A DNA stretch of 34,889 nt from Deltaproteobacteria bacterium (GTDB lineage Bacteria > Bdellovibrionota_F > JAHFAK01): positions 1 through 34,889 of the forward strand of contig JAHFAK010000010.1 in NCBI GenBank assembly GCA_023250585.1, written 5' to 3'. The notes beneath the pieces were generated by a model that worked only from the letters and a program-made list of their open reading frames with translations, made no database searches and was not told the DNA's origin. The position numbers and the translations under genes are program-made. Each line of letters opens with the position of its first letter. The stretch's first letter is position 1. Shown here one piece after another: positions 18,971 to 28,197 of this stretch.

Positions 18971-19237
18971 ATGCAAAAAAAAGGTCAATTATTACAGCCA
19001 CTTTTCGAAACTAAATCCATGGCAAAAATTTATGAAAATCAAGGAAAGTATAAAGAAGCATTTTTAATTTATAAAAAGCTTTATGAGAAAGAAAAATCGG
19101 TAGAATTCAAAGAAGCGCTGTTGCGCATACGAAAAGTACTTATGCAGGACTCTCAGCATGATTCCCGAATTGAGAAACTACAAAATATGGTACGACATAT
19201 CCAAGCGTATAAGAGGATGAACAAATCGCATGCGTAA
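18971..19237 (+). CDS. Small TPR-like hypothetical protein
   Basis: SMAKIYENQGKYKEAFLIYKKLYEKEKSVEFKEALLRIRK resembles a TPR unit; overlaps the next ORF by 8 bp. Confidence 0.75.
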   Translation: MQKKGQLLQPLFETKSMAKIYENQGKYKEAFLIYKKLYEKEKSVEFKEALLRIRKVLMQDSQHDSRIEKLQNMVRHIQAYKRMNKSHA

Positions 19238-19562
19238 TCAGCGGCATATAATTTTGTGTAGAAGTGAGAATTGCCAAAATGAGGCAACAACTGAAGACCT
19301 TTGCCGATACCATTATTTAAAGAATTGGCAGCAACTTCGAAAGATTAAAACTAAAGAATTAGAAGTAGCTCTCACACGTCATATTAAAAAGCTTGCAGTA
19401 ATACAACCAGACGATGTTTTCTCCCCCTATTCTCTTGAAGAAATTCTTGGAGCATATGATTTTGAGGAATTACTTCAAGAAATTGATAAGGCAAAAACGA
19501 GTAAAGAAGAAGATGATATTGATATAGACAGAATTATTCGGAATATTAAAGTCGATGAGTAA
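19230..19562 (+). CDS. Small putative zinc-binding protein
   Basis: CRSENCQNEATTEDLCRYHYLKNW: CX4C-X10-CXXH putative metal ligand set, followed by an acidic C-terminus. Confidence 0.75.
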   Translation: MRNQRHIILCRSENCQNEATTEDLCRYHYLKNWQQLRKIKTKELEVALTRHIKKLAVIQPDDVFSPYSLEEILGAYDFEELLQEIDKAKTSKEEDDIDIDRIIRNIKVDE

Positions 19563-19566
19563 ATAA

Positions 19567-20931
19567 TTACGACTCTTGTTTTGCTTCCTTTTCCAAATTT
19601 TCAAACCGAGTATATTCATGGACGAAACTCAATTTCACATGCCCAATTGGTCCATTACGTTGCTTACCAATAATAATTTCTGCGATACCTTTATCTTCTG
19701 ATTCTTCATTATACACTTCGTCGCGATATATAAAGGCAATAACGTCTGCATCTTGTTCAATTGCGCCTGATTCACGTAAGTCAGCCATCATGGGGCGTTT
19801 GTCATGACGTTGTTCAACAGCTCGATTAAGCTGTGAAAGCGCGATTACTGGAACATTTAATTCTTTAGCTAGGGCTTTAAGCGATCGAGAGATAAATGAT
19901 ATTTCTTGTTCTCGTGAATCTATTTTATTTATATAACCAACACGACCTCTAACATTGATCAGCTGCAAATAGTCAATAACAATAAGTCCGAGATTAAATT
20001 CTCGTTTGAGTCGTCGCGCACGTGCACGAATTTCAGTAATGGAAATACCTGGTGTATCATCTATGAAAAGTGGCGCTTCTGCAACACTCGATGCTGATTT
20101 CGCTAATTTATGCCAATCTGTTTCTTTTAAAAATCCGCTTCTAATACGTGTTGAATCTACTTTTCCTTCGCTGGACAACAATCTGACGCCGAGTTGTTCT
20201 TTAGACATTTCAAGACTGAAAAATAAACAGGGAATTTTACTTTTTATACTTGCATGTCCTATTGCATTTAAACAAAAAGCTGTTTTGCCCATTGAAGGCC
20301 GGCCTGCGATAATAATTAAATCAGAGTTTTGGAATCCGGAAGTCATTTTATCGAGATCACGAAACCCACTTGGTACACCAGTCACTGCTTCTTTTCGTTC
20401 ATAAAGTTTTTCAATTTTAGTAAAACTTTCTTTTATAATTTCTTTGATACTGGCGTATGTTTTGGTGTTATGCTTTTGTGCTATTTCAAAAATATTTTTT
20501 TCAGCGCGGTCAATGAAATCTAAGATATCAACATCGATATTGTAGGCTTCTGTAATAACTTCAGTTGATCGAGTAATTAATTGGCGAAGCAGAGATTTTT
20601 CTTTTACAATTGTTGCATAGTAATCGATATTTGCTGCGGTTGCTACAGTATCGGTGAGATATGCAATATATGCAGCGCCTCCAATTCCTTCGAGTTTACT
20701 TCCCTTTTTTAATTCTTCAGTGAGCGTGATAATATCAATTGGTTTATTTGCTTGCGCTAAAGTAGTAATGTTTTCAAAAATAATTTTATTATGTTCATCA
20801 TAAAAATCATCAGAATTGATAATTTCAAGGACATTATGAATAGCTTCATTTTCAATGAGTATTCCACCAAGGATTGATCGCTCAGCATCTATATTTTGGG
20901 GAGGAAGTTTTTTTGTATCAATCTGATTCAT
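19567..20931 (-). CDS. dnaB: Replicative DNA helicase
   Basis: PPQNIDAERSILGGILIENEAI, LIIIAGRPSMGKTAFCLNAIGHA, FFSLEMSKEQLGVRLLSSEG, LIVIDYLQLI, LSQLNRAVEQRHDKRPMMADLRESGAIEQDADVIAFIYRDEVY. Confidence 0.98.
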   Translation of the reverse strand: MNQIDTKKLPPQNIDAERSILGGILIENEAIHNVLEIINSDDFYDEHNKIIFENITTLAQANKPIDIITLTEELKKGSKLEGIGGAAYIAYLTDTVATAANIDYYATIVKEKSLLRQLITRSTEVITEAYNIDVDILDFIDRAEKNIFEIAQKHNTKTYASIKEIIKESFTKIEKLYERKEAVTGVPSGFRDLDKMTSGFQNSDLIIIAGRPSMGKTAFCLNAIGHASIKSKIPCLFFSLEMSKEQLGVRLLSSEGKVDSTRIRSGFLKETDWHKLAKSASSVAEAPLFIDDTPGISITEIRARARRLKREFNLGLIVIDYLQLINVRGRVGYINKIDSREQEISFISRSLKALAKELNVPVIALSQLNRAVEQRHDKRPMMADLRESGAIEQDADVIAFIYRDEVYNEESEDKGIAEIIIGKQRNGPIGHVKLSFVHEYTRFENLEKEAKQES

Positions 20932-21027
20932 TTAGTTTCTATCATTCCTGAGGAAAGAGGAATTCAGGAACAAAATTTAATAAGACTGGATCCCCGTCTT
21001 TGTGGGGGATGAGACCTGTGGTTTAAT

Positions 21028-21468
21028 TTATTTTTCTACAACCCAAACTTTAATATTTGCAATGGTGTTGTGAATTTTAACGGGTACTGTATAAATACCG
21101 AGTTCTTTAATCGGATCAGTTAATTGAATATTTTTTCTGTCGATATCAAATCCTTCAGCCTTAAGAGCTTTTTCAATATCAATTGAGGTGACAGAACCAA
21201 ACATCTTTTTTTCTTCACCAACTTGAACAGAAATTGTATACGATACAGCTTCCAATTTTTTTACAAATGCGTCAGCTTCTTGTTTTGCTTTTTCTTGTTT
21301 TTGTCGAATGTCCTTAAGCATCTGTTCTAATCTTTTTACGTTTTTTTGATCAGCAACGGTGGCTATCTTTTTTGGGAATAGAAAATTGCGAGCATAGCCG
21401 TCTTTTACATCAACTATATCTCCGGGTATGCCTAATGTTTCTAAATTTTCGAGTAGTATAACTTTCAT
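21028..21468 (-). CDS. rplI: Ribosomal protein bL9
   Basis: MKVILLENLETLGIPGDIVDVKDGYARNFLFPKKIA; start at the internal Met of the 21028-21483 ORF. Confidence 0.97.
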   Translation of the reverse strand: MKVILLENLETLGIPGDIVDVKDGYARNFLFPKKIATVADQKNVKRLEQMLKDIRQKQEKAKQEADAFVKKLEAVSYTISVQVGEEKKMFGSVTSIDIEKALKAEGFDIDRKNIQLTDPIKELGIYTVPVKIHNTIANIKVWVVEK

Positions 21469-21496
21469 ACGTCTTTCCTTCACAAAGTATAAGTTC

Positions 21497-21805
21497 TTAG
21501 TTGGGCCCTGCAGTTACAATTGTATAAGGTAAAACAGCTATATTTCGAGCTCTTTTAATAGCTGTCGTTAATTTTCTTTGATGTTTTGCACAGTTTCCCG
21601 AAATTCTGCTGGGGATAATTTTTCCTCGTTCAGTAATAAAAGTGCGGAGTTGGTTTTGATCTTTATAATCAATTGGTGTTGGTTCGTTACAGAATTTACA
21701 AAAGCGTTTTCTCATTACCTTTGGTTTTTTCTTCCCATTAGTTTTTTCATTACGATTTCGGGGAATTTTATTGAAATTATTTCGCATCATCGGTCTCCTT
21801 ATCAT
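21497..21805 (-). CDS. rpsR: Ribosomal protein bS18 (zinc-ribbon type)
   Basis: [61 protein letters not shown]; true start possibly an internal Met. Confidence 0.96.
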   Translation of the reverse strand: MIRRPMMRNNFNKIPRNRNEKTNGKKKPKVMRKRFCKFCNEPTPIDYKDQNQLRTFITERGKIIPSRISGNCAKHQRKLTTAIKRARNIAVLPYTIVTAGPN

Positions 21806-22142
21806 TTATGAAAATGTTTCCCGTATATTCAATTTTTAATGTTGTAAGGTCTACTTCACGATTTACAACATTAGTTTGATAACGCAGTATATTTTCCTCA
21901 AGATTCAAAAGATTTTCAATTTCTCGTACTGCTTCAGGAGCAGAAACAAAATTAAAGTTATAAAAGCTTCCCCGCGTTGTTTTCTTAATGGGATACGCTA
22001 ACTTTTTTTTGCCAAAACTTTGAAAATTAACAACTTTTCCCTCATCTTTTGTGATGATTTTTTCGAGCTTTTTCCACAAGGTTGTAAAAAGTTGGTTTTG
22101 ATAATCCTGTGTAGTAATAAATAACGTTTCGTATTGTCTCAT
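21777..22142 (-). CDS. rpsF: Ribosomal protein bS6
   Basis: [15 protein letters not shown]...[25 protein letters not shown]...[14 protein letters not shown]. Confidence 0.95.
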   Translation of the reverse strand: MRQYETLFITTQDYQNQLFTTLWKKLEKIITKDEGKVVNFQSFGKKKLAYPIKKTTRGSFYNFNFVSAPEAVREIENLLNLEENILRYQTNVVNREVDLTTLKIEYTGNIFINDKETDDAK

Positions 22143-22153
22143 AGTAACTCCTT

Positions 22154-22230
22154 ATACTCAGTTGCATTCAAACGCTAACTGCGTTGGCTTCTCCTTGCCA
22201 ACGTTTATCATTTTGAATCCAACTGAGTAT
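22154..22230. repeat. Intergenic hairpin element between rpsF and pth
   Basis: atactcagtt...aactgagtat outer arms, attcaaa/ttttgaat middle pairing, gttggc/gccaac inner stem; contains an 18-mer repeated at 17009-17026 in inverse orientation. Confidence 0.85.
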
Positions 22231-22280
22231 TAATTCCGTTTCTCTTCTATCAAAATACCTAGAAAAGTCCAGCCGTATTA

Positions 22281-22841
22281 TTAATTTTCAAATCGATTAA
22301 ATGTATTCATGGTTTTTTCATATCCATTGACCATAATACTTTTCATTGCTTCAACCGATTTTTGTATAGTGAGAGATAGCCTTTCCTTTTCAATTTTAGA
22401 AAAGTTTGATAATACATGCTTTGTTACATCTCTCTCTCTACCAATACCTATCCTTATTCTTCCAAAATTATTACTTTTGAGTTCGGTTATAATAGATTTA
22501 ATTCCATTATGTCCACCATCTCCCCCTCCAAACTTAATTCTTATCCGTCCGAGGGAAAGGTCAATATCATCATGAACGACAATCATATCCTCAGGAACTA
22601 TTTTATAATAATCAGTCGTTTTCTGAACAGCTATTCCGCTTTCATTCATATACGTGAGTGGTTTTAAAACTGCTATTCGTTCTTTTTCAAAATTTCCTTG
22701 GGCGACCAATCCTGAAAATTTTTCTTTATAGGGCCCAAGTTTTAATTCATCCAAAAAAGAATCTACTATCATAAAGCCGATATTGTGGCGTGTTCCTTCG
22801 TATTGTGTTCCTGGATTTCCCAATCCAACAATCAGCTTCAC
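22281..22841 (-). CDS. pth: Peptidyl-tRNA hydrolase
   Basis: MKLIVGLGNPGTQYEGTRHNIGFMIVDSF, KPLTYMNESG, VVHDDIDLSLGRIRIKFGGGDGGHNGIKSI. Confidence 0.98.
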   Translation of the reverse strand: MKLIVGLGNPGTQYEGTRHNIGFMIVDSFLDELKLGPYKEKFSGLVAQGNFEKERIAVLKPLTYMNESGIAVQKTTDYYKIVPEDMIVVHDDIDLSLGRIRIKFGGGDGGHNGIKSIITELKSNNFGRIRIGIGRERDVTKHVLSNFSKIEKERLSLTIQKSVEAMKSIMVNGYEKTMNTFNRFEN

Positions 22842-22843
22842 TT

Positions 22844-23578
22844 TTATTTCTCTTTTTTATCCTTCTTTTCTTGAGCAGGTTTTTTAGTTTCTGCTTTCGT
22901 ATCTTTTTCTTTTTTACCTTCGTCGCCTTCTTTACCTTTAGCAGCTTCTCCAGCAGCAGCGGCTTCTCCTTCAGCTGGTGCAATTTCTTGTACAGGAGGT
23001 GCAATAACTTCTTCCTTAACGGTAACGACAGTTGCAATGGTATAGTCGGCATCATCAACTGCTGTAATATCTCCCACTAAATTGAGATCTCTAATATGCA
23101 GAGAATCTCCAACATCGAGTTTTTCTATATTATATTCAATTTTTTCAGGAATATTTTTAACGAGACAACGAACTTTAAGTTCATTCCGTACTTGTTGTAC
23201 GATGCCACCTTCTTTTTGTCCTAGTGCTTCGCCGATGAGCATAATGGGAATATTAACAGTAATTTCATCTTCTAAGGAAACTTCTAAGAAATCGACATGA
23301 ATAAGCGTATCTTTAATAGGGTCTTTTTGGTAATCTTTAAAAAGAGCCATTTTTCCATTCAGTTCTTTATGAGTATCACACGTAAAACGAAAAAGACTCG
23401 ATGAGCTTGTCATGCCAGAAAATGTTTTTTTGAAATCCGGGTAATTAATCATAATTGGCACAGGATTTTTCTTGTGGCCATATAGAATTCCTGGAATATT
23501 TCCTTCTTTTCTATCTTTTTTAACTGCTTCTTTACCGGTTGTTGTTCTTCCTTTTACGGCTAATTCTACTTGTATCAT
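22844..23578 (-). CDS. rplY: Ribosomal protein bL25 (CTC type with long charged C-terminal tail)
   Basis: MIQVELAVKGRTTTGKEAVKKDRKEGNIPGILYGHKKNPVPI...LIHVDFLEVSLEDEITVNIPIMLIGEALGQKEGGIV; Lys/Ala/Glu-rich tail. Confidence 0.95.
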   Translation of the reverse strand: MIQVELAVKGRTTTGKEAVKKDRKEGNIPGILYGHKKNPVPIMINYPDFKKTFSGMTSSSSLFRFTCDTHKELNGKMALFKDYQKDPIKDTLIHVDFLEVSLEDEITVNIPIMLIGEALGQKEGGIVQQVRNELKVRCLVKNIPEKIEYNIEKLDVGDSLHIRDLNLVGDITAVDDADYTIATVVTVKEEVIAPPVQEIAPAEGEAAAAGEAAKGKEGDEGKKEKDTKAETKKPAQEKKDKKEK

Positions 23579-23656
23579 ATAATTCTCCTCTTTTTAATAT
23601 TCAAAAACTAACGTTTTTCTCTTCCTGACCCCTGAAAACTAAAACCAAAAACTGTA

Positions 23657-23727
23657 CTGGGGTGGAAGGATTCGAACCTTCGATGCGGATTCCAAAGACC
23701 CGTGCCTTACCGCTTGGCTACACCCCA
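23657..23727 (-). tRNA. tRNA-Gln(TTG)
   Basis: Reverse complement TGGGGTGTAGCCAAGCGGTAAGGCACGGGTCTTTGGAATCCGCATCGAAGGTTCGAATCCTTCCACCCCAG; acceptor pairing, anticodon TTG. Confidence 0.95.
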
Positions 23728-24605
23728 AACCCTAATGTTTCTATTGATCGAATAAAATAATTATTATTCTTACAATTTTTTTGTAGCCACGTATAGGCTT
23801 TATTTTGCTCTTCCTTGGTTTTATAAATACCAAATACACTTGAACCTGATCCACTGACCATTGCGTGTGAAGCATGGCTTTTCATCAGCAAGTCTTTTAC
23901 CTTCGCTACTTCAGGATAGAGAGAAGTGCATAAGTTATCAAAATCGTTGTGAAAGAACTTTAAATATTCAGTAAATTCAAGCTCTTTTATCTGAGTAAAG
24001 AGCCTGAGGTTCTTATCATCATGTGGTTTTTTTGTCAACTCTAAATCGAATGCGTCATACATCTTTTTTGTAGAGATAGCTATATTTGGATATATAAGAT
24101 TGCAATAAAACTGGGGAAAATTTTCAAGAAGGGTCACTTTTTCTCCTCGTCCCCTTACCATTGCCGGTTTTTGGTAGATAAAAAAAGGCACATCTGAGCC
24201 AAGTTCTGCAGCTAATTCAGCCATGGTATTTTCGGTAAGATTTAGATTGAAGAGCTGATTGAGTGCAAGAATTGTTGTTGCGGCGTTGCCACTCCCTCCG
24301 CCAAGCCCTGCTCCAACTGGAATATTTTTTTCAAGAAAAATTTTAAATCCAGTATTGCCTAAAACTTTATATTTTGATTGTAGTAAGAGAACGGCTTTAT
24401 ACATGAGATTATTTTCTCCGCATAAATCCTTTCGGTTTGAATCGCATTCGATTTTTTTTGAATGAGTTATTTCAAAATGGATAACATCATACAGCGTAAT
24501 AGGAACCATAATCATACGCAATTCATGAAATCCGTCGGGGCGTTTTCCAAGAATATCGAGTCTGAGATTAATTTTTGCTGGAGAATTAAACGTTTGGGAC
24601 TTCAT
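23718..24605 (-). CDS. ispE: 4-diphosphocytidyl-2-C-methyl-D-erythritol kinase
   Basis: SPAKINLRLDILGKRPDGFHELRMIMVPI, NIPVGAGLGGGSGNAATTILALN, AELGSDVPFF, MVSGSGSSVFGIY. Confidence 0.96.
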   Translation of the reverse strand: MKSQTFNSPAKINLRLDILGKRPDGFHELRMIMVPITLYDVIHFEITHSKKIECDSNRKDLCGENNLMYKAVLLLQSKYKVLGNTGFKIFLEKNIPVGAGLGGGSGNAATTILALNQLFNLNLTENTMAELAAELGSDVPFFIYQKPAMVRGRGEKVTLLENFPQFYCNLIYPNIAISTKKMYDAFDLELTKKPHDDKNLRLFTQIKELEFTEYLKFFHNDFDNLCTSLYPEVAKVKDLLMKSHASHAMVSGSGSSVFGIYKTKEEQNKAYTWLQKNCKNNNYFIRSIETLGFGV

Positions 24606-25476
24606 AACTTACGAGGCTCAAAATATCTTCAGGACTAATTCTTTTATTAAATAATTTTGTGGCAAAATGTAAATGAGCTCCGGCTGCTCTTCCTGTTTGA
24701 CCTACTTCACCAATGATATCGCCTTTTTTTATTTTTTGTCCTTTGGTGACCGAAATTTTACTTAAATGAACATAGATAGAAAACAATCCTTGACCATGAT
24801 CAATAAGAATTATCTTTCCTTCAAAATAAAAATCTTCATCAGTAAAGGCAACGATACCGTCATTCGTTGCTTGTATCTTTGCCCCAACTGGAGCCGCAAA
24901 ATCTATGCCTGCGTGAGGACTTCGTTCTTCTCCTTGCACAAATGTTTTTTTGCCAAATTCTCCACTCATTGGTCCTTCGACTGGTTTTATAAATGATCCT
25001 TCCCATAATTTTTTTTGAGATACCTTTTCAAGTACGTGTGTAACTTTATCTTTTTCACTATTAATTCGATTCAGCGTTTTTTGGTCGTATGTTTTTTCGA
25101 ATTCGAGATCTCGCCTGCCATATTCTTTATCAACTACATCAAAATCAGCTGAGTAATGTAGTGTTCTTGTATCTTTGAGCGTTGTTGTAATTTTTACCGT
25201 TCGTCTACCAAGATGATCCTCTAAATCAATAGGCCAGAATGCTTGATACGTATTTGTTGTTTCAATTTTATTGAAATAAAGCGTATGACCTTCAACATCT
25301 CCTTGAATTTTTTCGAGTGAATACATTGTGCTCATTGTTATAATCACAAGTCGCCCAGGATAGATTTTTTCAGGTGTAATTGATAGTGAAATTTCCGCCG
25401 CAGATACGTGGTTTGACATCAAGAGAATGAATACAATATACAATAACGATAATTTAATTCTTTGATCGTACTTCAC
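24586..25476 (-). CDS. M23 family metallopeptidase, secreted
   Basis: Signal peptide; SPHAGIDFAAPVGAKIQATNDGIVAFTDEDFYFEGKIILIDHGQGLFSIYVHLSKISVTKGQKIKKGDIIGEVGQTGRAAGAHLHFATKL. Confidence 0.95.
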   Translation of the reverse strand: MKYDQRIKLSLLYIVFILLMSNHVSAAEISLSITPEKIYPGRLVIITMSTMYSLEKIQGDVEGHTLYFNKIETTNTYQAFWPIDLEDHLGRRTVKITTTLKDTRTLHYSADFDVVDKEYGRRDLEFEKTYDQKTLNRINSEKDKVTHVLEKVSQKKLWEGSFIKPVEGPMSGEFGKKTFVQGEERSPHAGIDFAAPVGAKIQATNDGIVAFTDEDFYFEGKIILIDHGQGLFSIYVHLSKISVTKGQKIKKGDIIGEVGQTGRAAGAHLHFATKLFNKRISPEDILSLVSYEVPNV

Positions 25477-26677
25477 AATTGAGCGCTCCTGTATAAAGTG
25501 TTACCGAAATAGAATCCCCTGTTTGTACATGTTCTGAAGATTTTATAATTTTTCCTGAAGCGTCATGCACAATGGAATAGCCACGATCGAGAATCGCAAG
25601 CGGATTAAGATTTCGTAGATTTTCACGGTGAACTTTCAGGGTCATTGTTTTATTTTCCAGCATACGTTTCATGAGGAAATTCAGTTTATTAGTAGTATCA
25701 TCAATTTTTAATCGCATATCTTCTAATCGTTTTTTAGGTGATATCAGTCTTTTTTTGATATGAAATAAAATTTGTCGCTTTTGTTTAACCATGGCAATGA
25801 TTTTATTCGAAAGACGAATATGCAGTGTTTGAAGCATGAGTCGCAAATCTTCTTTTTTTGGAACGACGAGTTCTGCAGCAACTGAAGGCGTTGGTGCACG
25901 AAGGTCAGCAACAAAATCAGCAATGGTAAAATCAATTTCATGGCCTACAGCGCTGATAATGGGTATTTCAGATGCAAATATTGCGCGTGCTACAATCTCT
26001 TCATTAAATGCCCACAGATCTTCTAAACTTCCTCCGCCTCGTCCTAAAATAATAACATCGATATCATTTCTTTGATTCGCACATTCAATTGCATTTTTAA
26101 TTTCTGCTTTTGCTTCATCGCCTTGAACCTTTACGGGAAATATAACAACTTCTGGGCTAAACCGAGAATAAATCACGCGAAGCATATCGCGCACAGCGGC
26201 TCCTGTAGGCGAAGTGATAATTCCAATTTTTCGAGGAATAAACGGGATCGGTTTTTTATATATCTCATCGAAGAGGCCTTCTTTAGCAAGCTTTTCTTTA
26301 AGCTTATTGAATTCGATAAAAAGAGATCCAAGGCCTCGTGGCTCCATAGTATCTATAACGATTTGATATGAGCCTCGTGGTTTATATAGTGAAATCCGTC
26401 CAAGTGCATTGACCTGCATTCCATCTGCCGGCTTCATAGGGAGTTTTCGTGAAGCTTCTCGAAACATAACCGCATCGATTGTTGCTTCAGCATCTTTTAA
26501 TACGAAATACGCATGACCCGATGTCGCGACTTTAAAATTGGAAATTTCACCAAAGATATAGACATGGCTAAAGTTTGATTCAATTAGATTTTTTATTTTT
26601 GTCGTAATTTCAGAAACTGATTGAAGTTTTATGCCTGTTTTTTCAGGAGCGATAATTTCCATATTATACACGGTCAT
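25454..26677 (-). CDS. xseA: Exodeoxyribonuclease VII large subunit
   Basis: VSEITTKIKNLIESNFSHVYIFGEISNFKVATSGHAYFVLKDAEATIDAVMFR, IGIITSPTGAAVRDMLRV, DVIILGRGGGSLEDLWAFNEE, PIISAVGHEIDFTIADFVADLRAPTPSVAAEL. Confidence 0.97.
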   Translation of the reverse strand: MTVYNMEIIAPEKTGIKLQSVSEITTKIKNLIESNFSHVYIFGEISNFKVATSGHAYFVLKDAEATIDAVMFREASRKLPMKPADGMQVNALGRISLYKPRGSYQIVIDTMEPRGLGSLFIEFNKLKEKLAKEGLFDEIYKKPIPFIPRKIGIITSPTGAAVRDMLRVIYSRFSPEVVIFPVKVQGDEAKAEIKNAIECANQRNDIDVIILGRGGGSLEDLWAFNEEIVARAIFASEIPIISAVGHEIDFTIADFVADLRAPTPSVAAELVVPKKEDLRLMLQTLHIRLSNKIIAMVKQKRQILFHIKKRLISPKKRLEDMRLKIDDTTNKLNFLMKRMLENKTMTLKVHRENLRNLNPLAILDRGYSIVHDASGKIIKSSEHVQTGDSISVTLYTGALNCEVRSKN

Positions 26678-26792
26678 CTCCGCGAGGATGAAAAACCTAC
26701 ATTATTTTGAACGAAAATACTATAGAAAGAAGCGTCTCCAGAGTCAAAGGTAATTTCTTGATTTTAATTGATAAAAACACGAACATATTTCT

Positions 26793-27515
26793 ATGGAATT
26801 ATTGTTATTTCTTTTTGGACTCATTTGGGGAAGTTTTTTGAATGTTTGTATTTTTCGTATTCCCGAAGAAAAATCAATTATCTGGCCACGATCACGATGT
26901 CGACACTGTAACAAAAATATTGTTTGGTATGATACTATTCCTTTGATCAGTTATCTGATTCTTTTGGGAAAATGCCGATTTTGTAAAAAAGGAATTTCTT
27001 CACAATACCCACTTGTAGAATTATTAACTGCAATTTTTATTATCATTACGTATCGTTCATTTGGTTTAACTTCACTATTTGGTGTCTATTATTTTTTTGT
27101 TTCTATCTTAATTGTTATTTCTTTTATTGATCTTCGTTTACGAATTATTCCCGATGTGCTTTCTTTAGGAGGCATTCCTCTTGGACTCATGTGCTCTTTA
27201 GTATTTAAAACCATTCCAATCAAAGATGCATTACTTGGGGCACTCATTGGTTTTGGTGTCCTATTTCTAATCTCAGTTATCTATGAAAAGATCACCAAAC
27301 GCGAAGGTATGGGTGGCGGCGATGTAAAACTCTTTTCTATGCTTGGTGCATTTTTGGGATATAAAGCACTTTTACCAGTCATGCTTATTGCGTCCCTCTC
27401 AGGTTTAATCGTTGGTGTTACGGTCATGATCATTAATAGATCAAATCTCAAACAAGCAATTCCTTTTGGGCCTTTTTTGGCGTTAGGTGCGATTGGGTAT
27501 TTGTTTTGGTTTTAA
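26793..27515 (+). CDS. pilD: Type IV prepilin peptidase / leader peptidase
   Basis: LIWGSFLNVCIFRIPEEKS, CRHC...CRFC zinc motif, FIDLRLRIIPD, REGMGGGDVKLFSMLGAFLGYKALL, IPFGPFLALGAIGYLFWF. Confidence 0.95.
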   Translation: MELLLFLFGLIWGSFLNVCIFRIPEEKSIIWPRSRCRHCNKNIVWYDTIPLISYLILLGKCRFCKKGISSQYPLVELLTAIFIIITYRSFGLTSLFGVYYFFVSILIVISFIDLRLRIIPDVLSLGGIPLGLMCSLVFKTIPIKDALLGALIGFGVLFLISVIYEKITKREGMGGGDVKLFSMLGAFLGYKALLPVMLIASLSGLIVGVTVMIINRSNLKQAIPFGPFLALGAIGYLFWF

Positions 27516-27547
27516 GTGACTCTTTTAAAAGGTTTTTTGGGATATCA

Positions 27548-27808
27548 TTAATTATTATTGCCATTTTTAGAAATTATTTTGTAATAGAGGGTCTCAGGAG
27601 CAATATCGGCACCGTTTGGCCAAGCTATTGTTCCTCCTTCAATGAGAGCTTTTTTAAAAAATTGTACGTCTTTGAGTGCTTCAAAGATTGGACCTTTTCC
27701 CAAATAATCTGAAAAATCTACATCTCCTTTGGAGCCATCATCAAATATAATATGGTATATATATTCTTTTTTATATTTAATTGTAGTTACTTCGTTCATA
27801 TTCCACAT
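27548..27808 (-). CDS. DUF2442 family protein (putative TA-like component)
   Basis: [75 protein letters not shown]. Confidence 0.88.
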   Translation of the reverse strand: MWNMNEVTTIKYKKEYIYHIIFDDGSKGDVDFSDYLGKGPIFEALKDVQFFKKALIEGGTIAWPNGADIAPETLYYKIISKNGNNN

Positions 27809-27817
27809 ATTTTTACC

Positions 27818-28078
27818 TCATGATAAGGGTTCAATGTTCTGCATTTCTTTCCCTAATCGTGCCAAATTCCAATCATTTTTGAGTTCATTAACATGAAGAT
27901 CTATCCACTCGCGGACCAGTTTAATAGCAGTTCTTGATTTCAAATCTCCTTTCAATATATTACCTTGAAAATCAAAAACAGCTTTATTTCCTTGATACTC
28001 AGCATGAAAATGAGGAGGGTTATGCTCATCATAAAACATACGGATTATTACTCCAAAAAATCTTGATATTATTGGCAT
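27818..28078 (-). CDS. DUF4160 family protein (putative TA-like component)
   Basis: MPIISRFFGVIIRMFYDEHNPPHFHAEYQGNKAVFDFQGNILKGDLKSRTAIKLVREWIDLHVNELKNDWNLA; Met at 28078 is the likely start (ORF to 28108). Confidence 0.88.
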   Translation of the reverse strand: MPIISRFFGVIIRMFYDEHNPPHFHAEYQGNKAVFDFQGNILKGDLKSRTAIKLVREWIDLHVNELKNDWNLARLGKEMQNIEPLS

Positions 28079-28130
28079 ACTTTTCTCTCTTTTTTGATAA
28101 TAAACCATAAACTATTTTTTCCTTCAAGAT

Positions 28131-28194
28131 AATTTCCTTCGGTCCTTTTTTGGCATTAGGAGCAATTGGGTATTTGTTTTGGTTTTGGTTTTGA
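28131..28194 (+). pseudogene. Orphan, diverged duplicate of the pilD 3' end (19 codons plus stop)
   Basis: TCC TTC GGT CCT TTT TTG GCA TTA GGA GCA ATT GGG TAT TTG TTT TGG TTT TGG TTT TGA (preceded by ATT) = (I)SFGPFLALGAIGYLFWFWF* versus IPFGPFLALGAIGYLFWF* at the end of pilD (27459-27515). Confidence 0.95.
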
Positions 28195-28197
28195 TTC

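Noticed and set aside
20990-21010. atcccc...ggggat hairpin downstream of rplI
   Set aside because: Short stem without a clean T-run on the minus strand; possible weak terminator but not convincing enough to annotate.
22747-23058. 103-aa Lys/Leu-rich - strand ORF
   Set aside because: Alternative frame of the Lys/Ala/Glu-rich tail of rplY and the start of pth; composition artefact.
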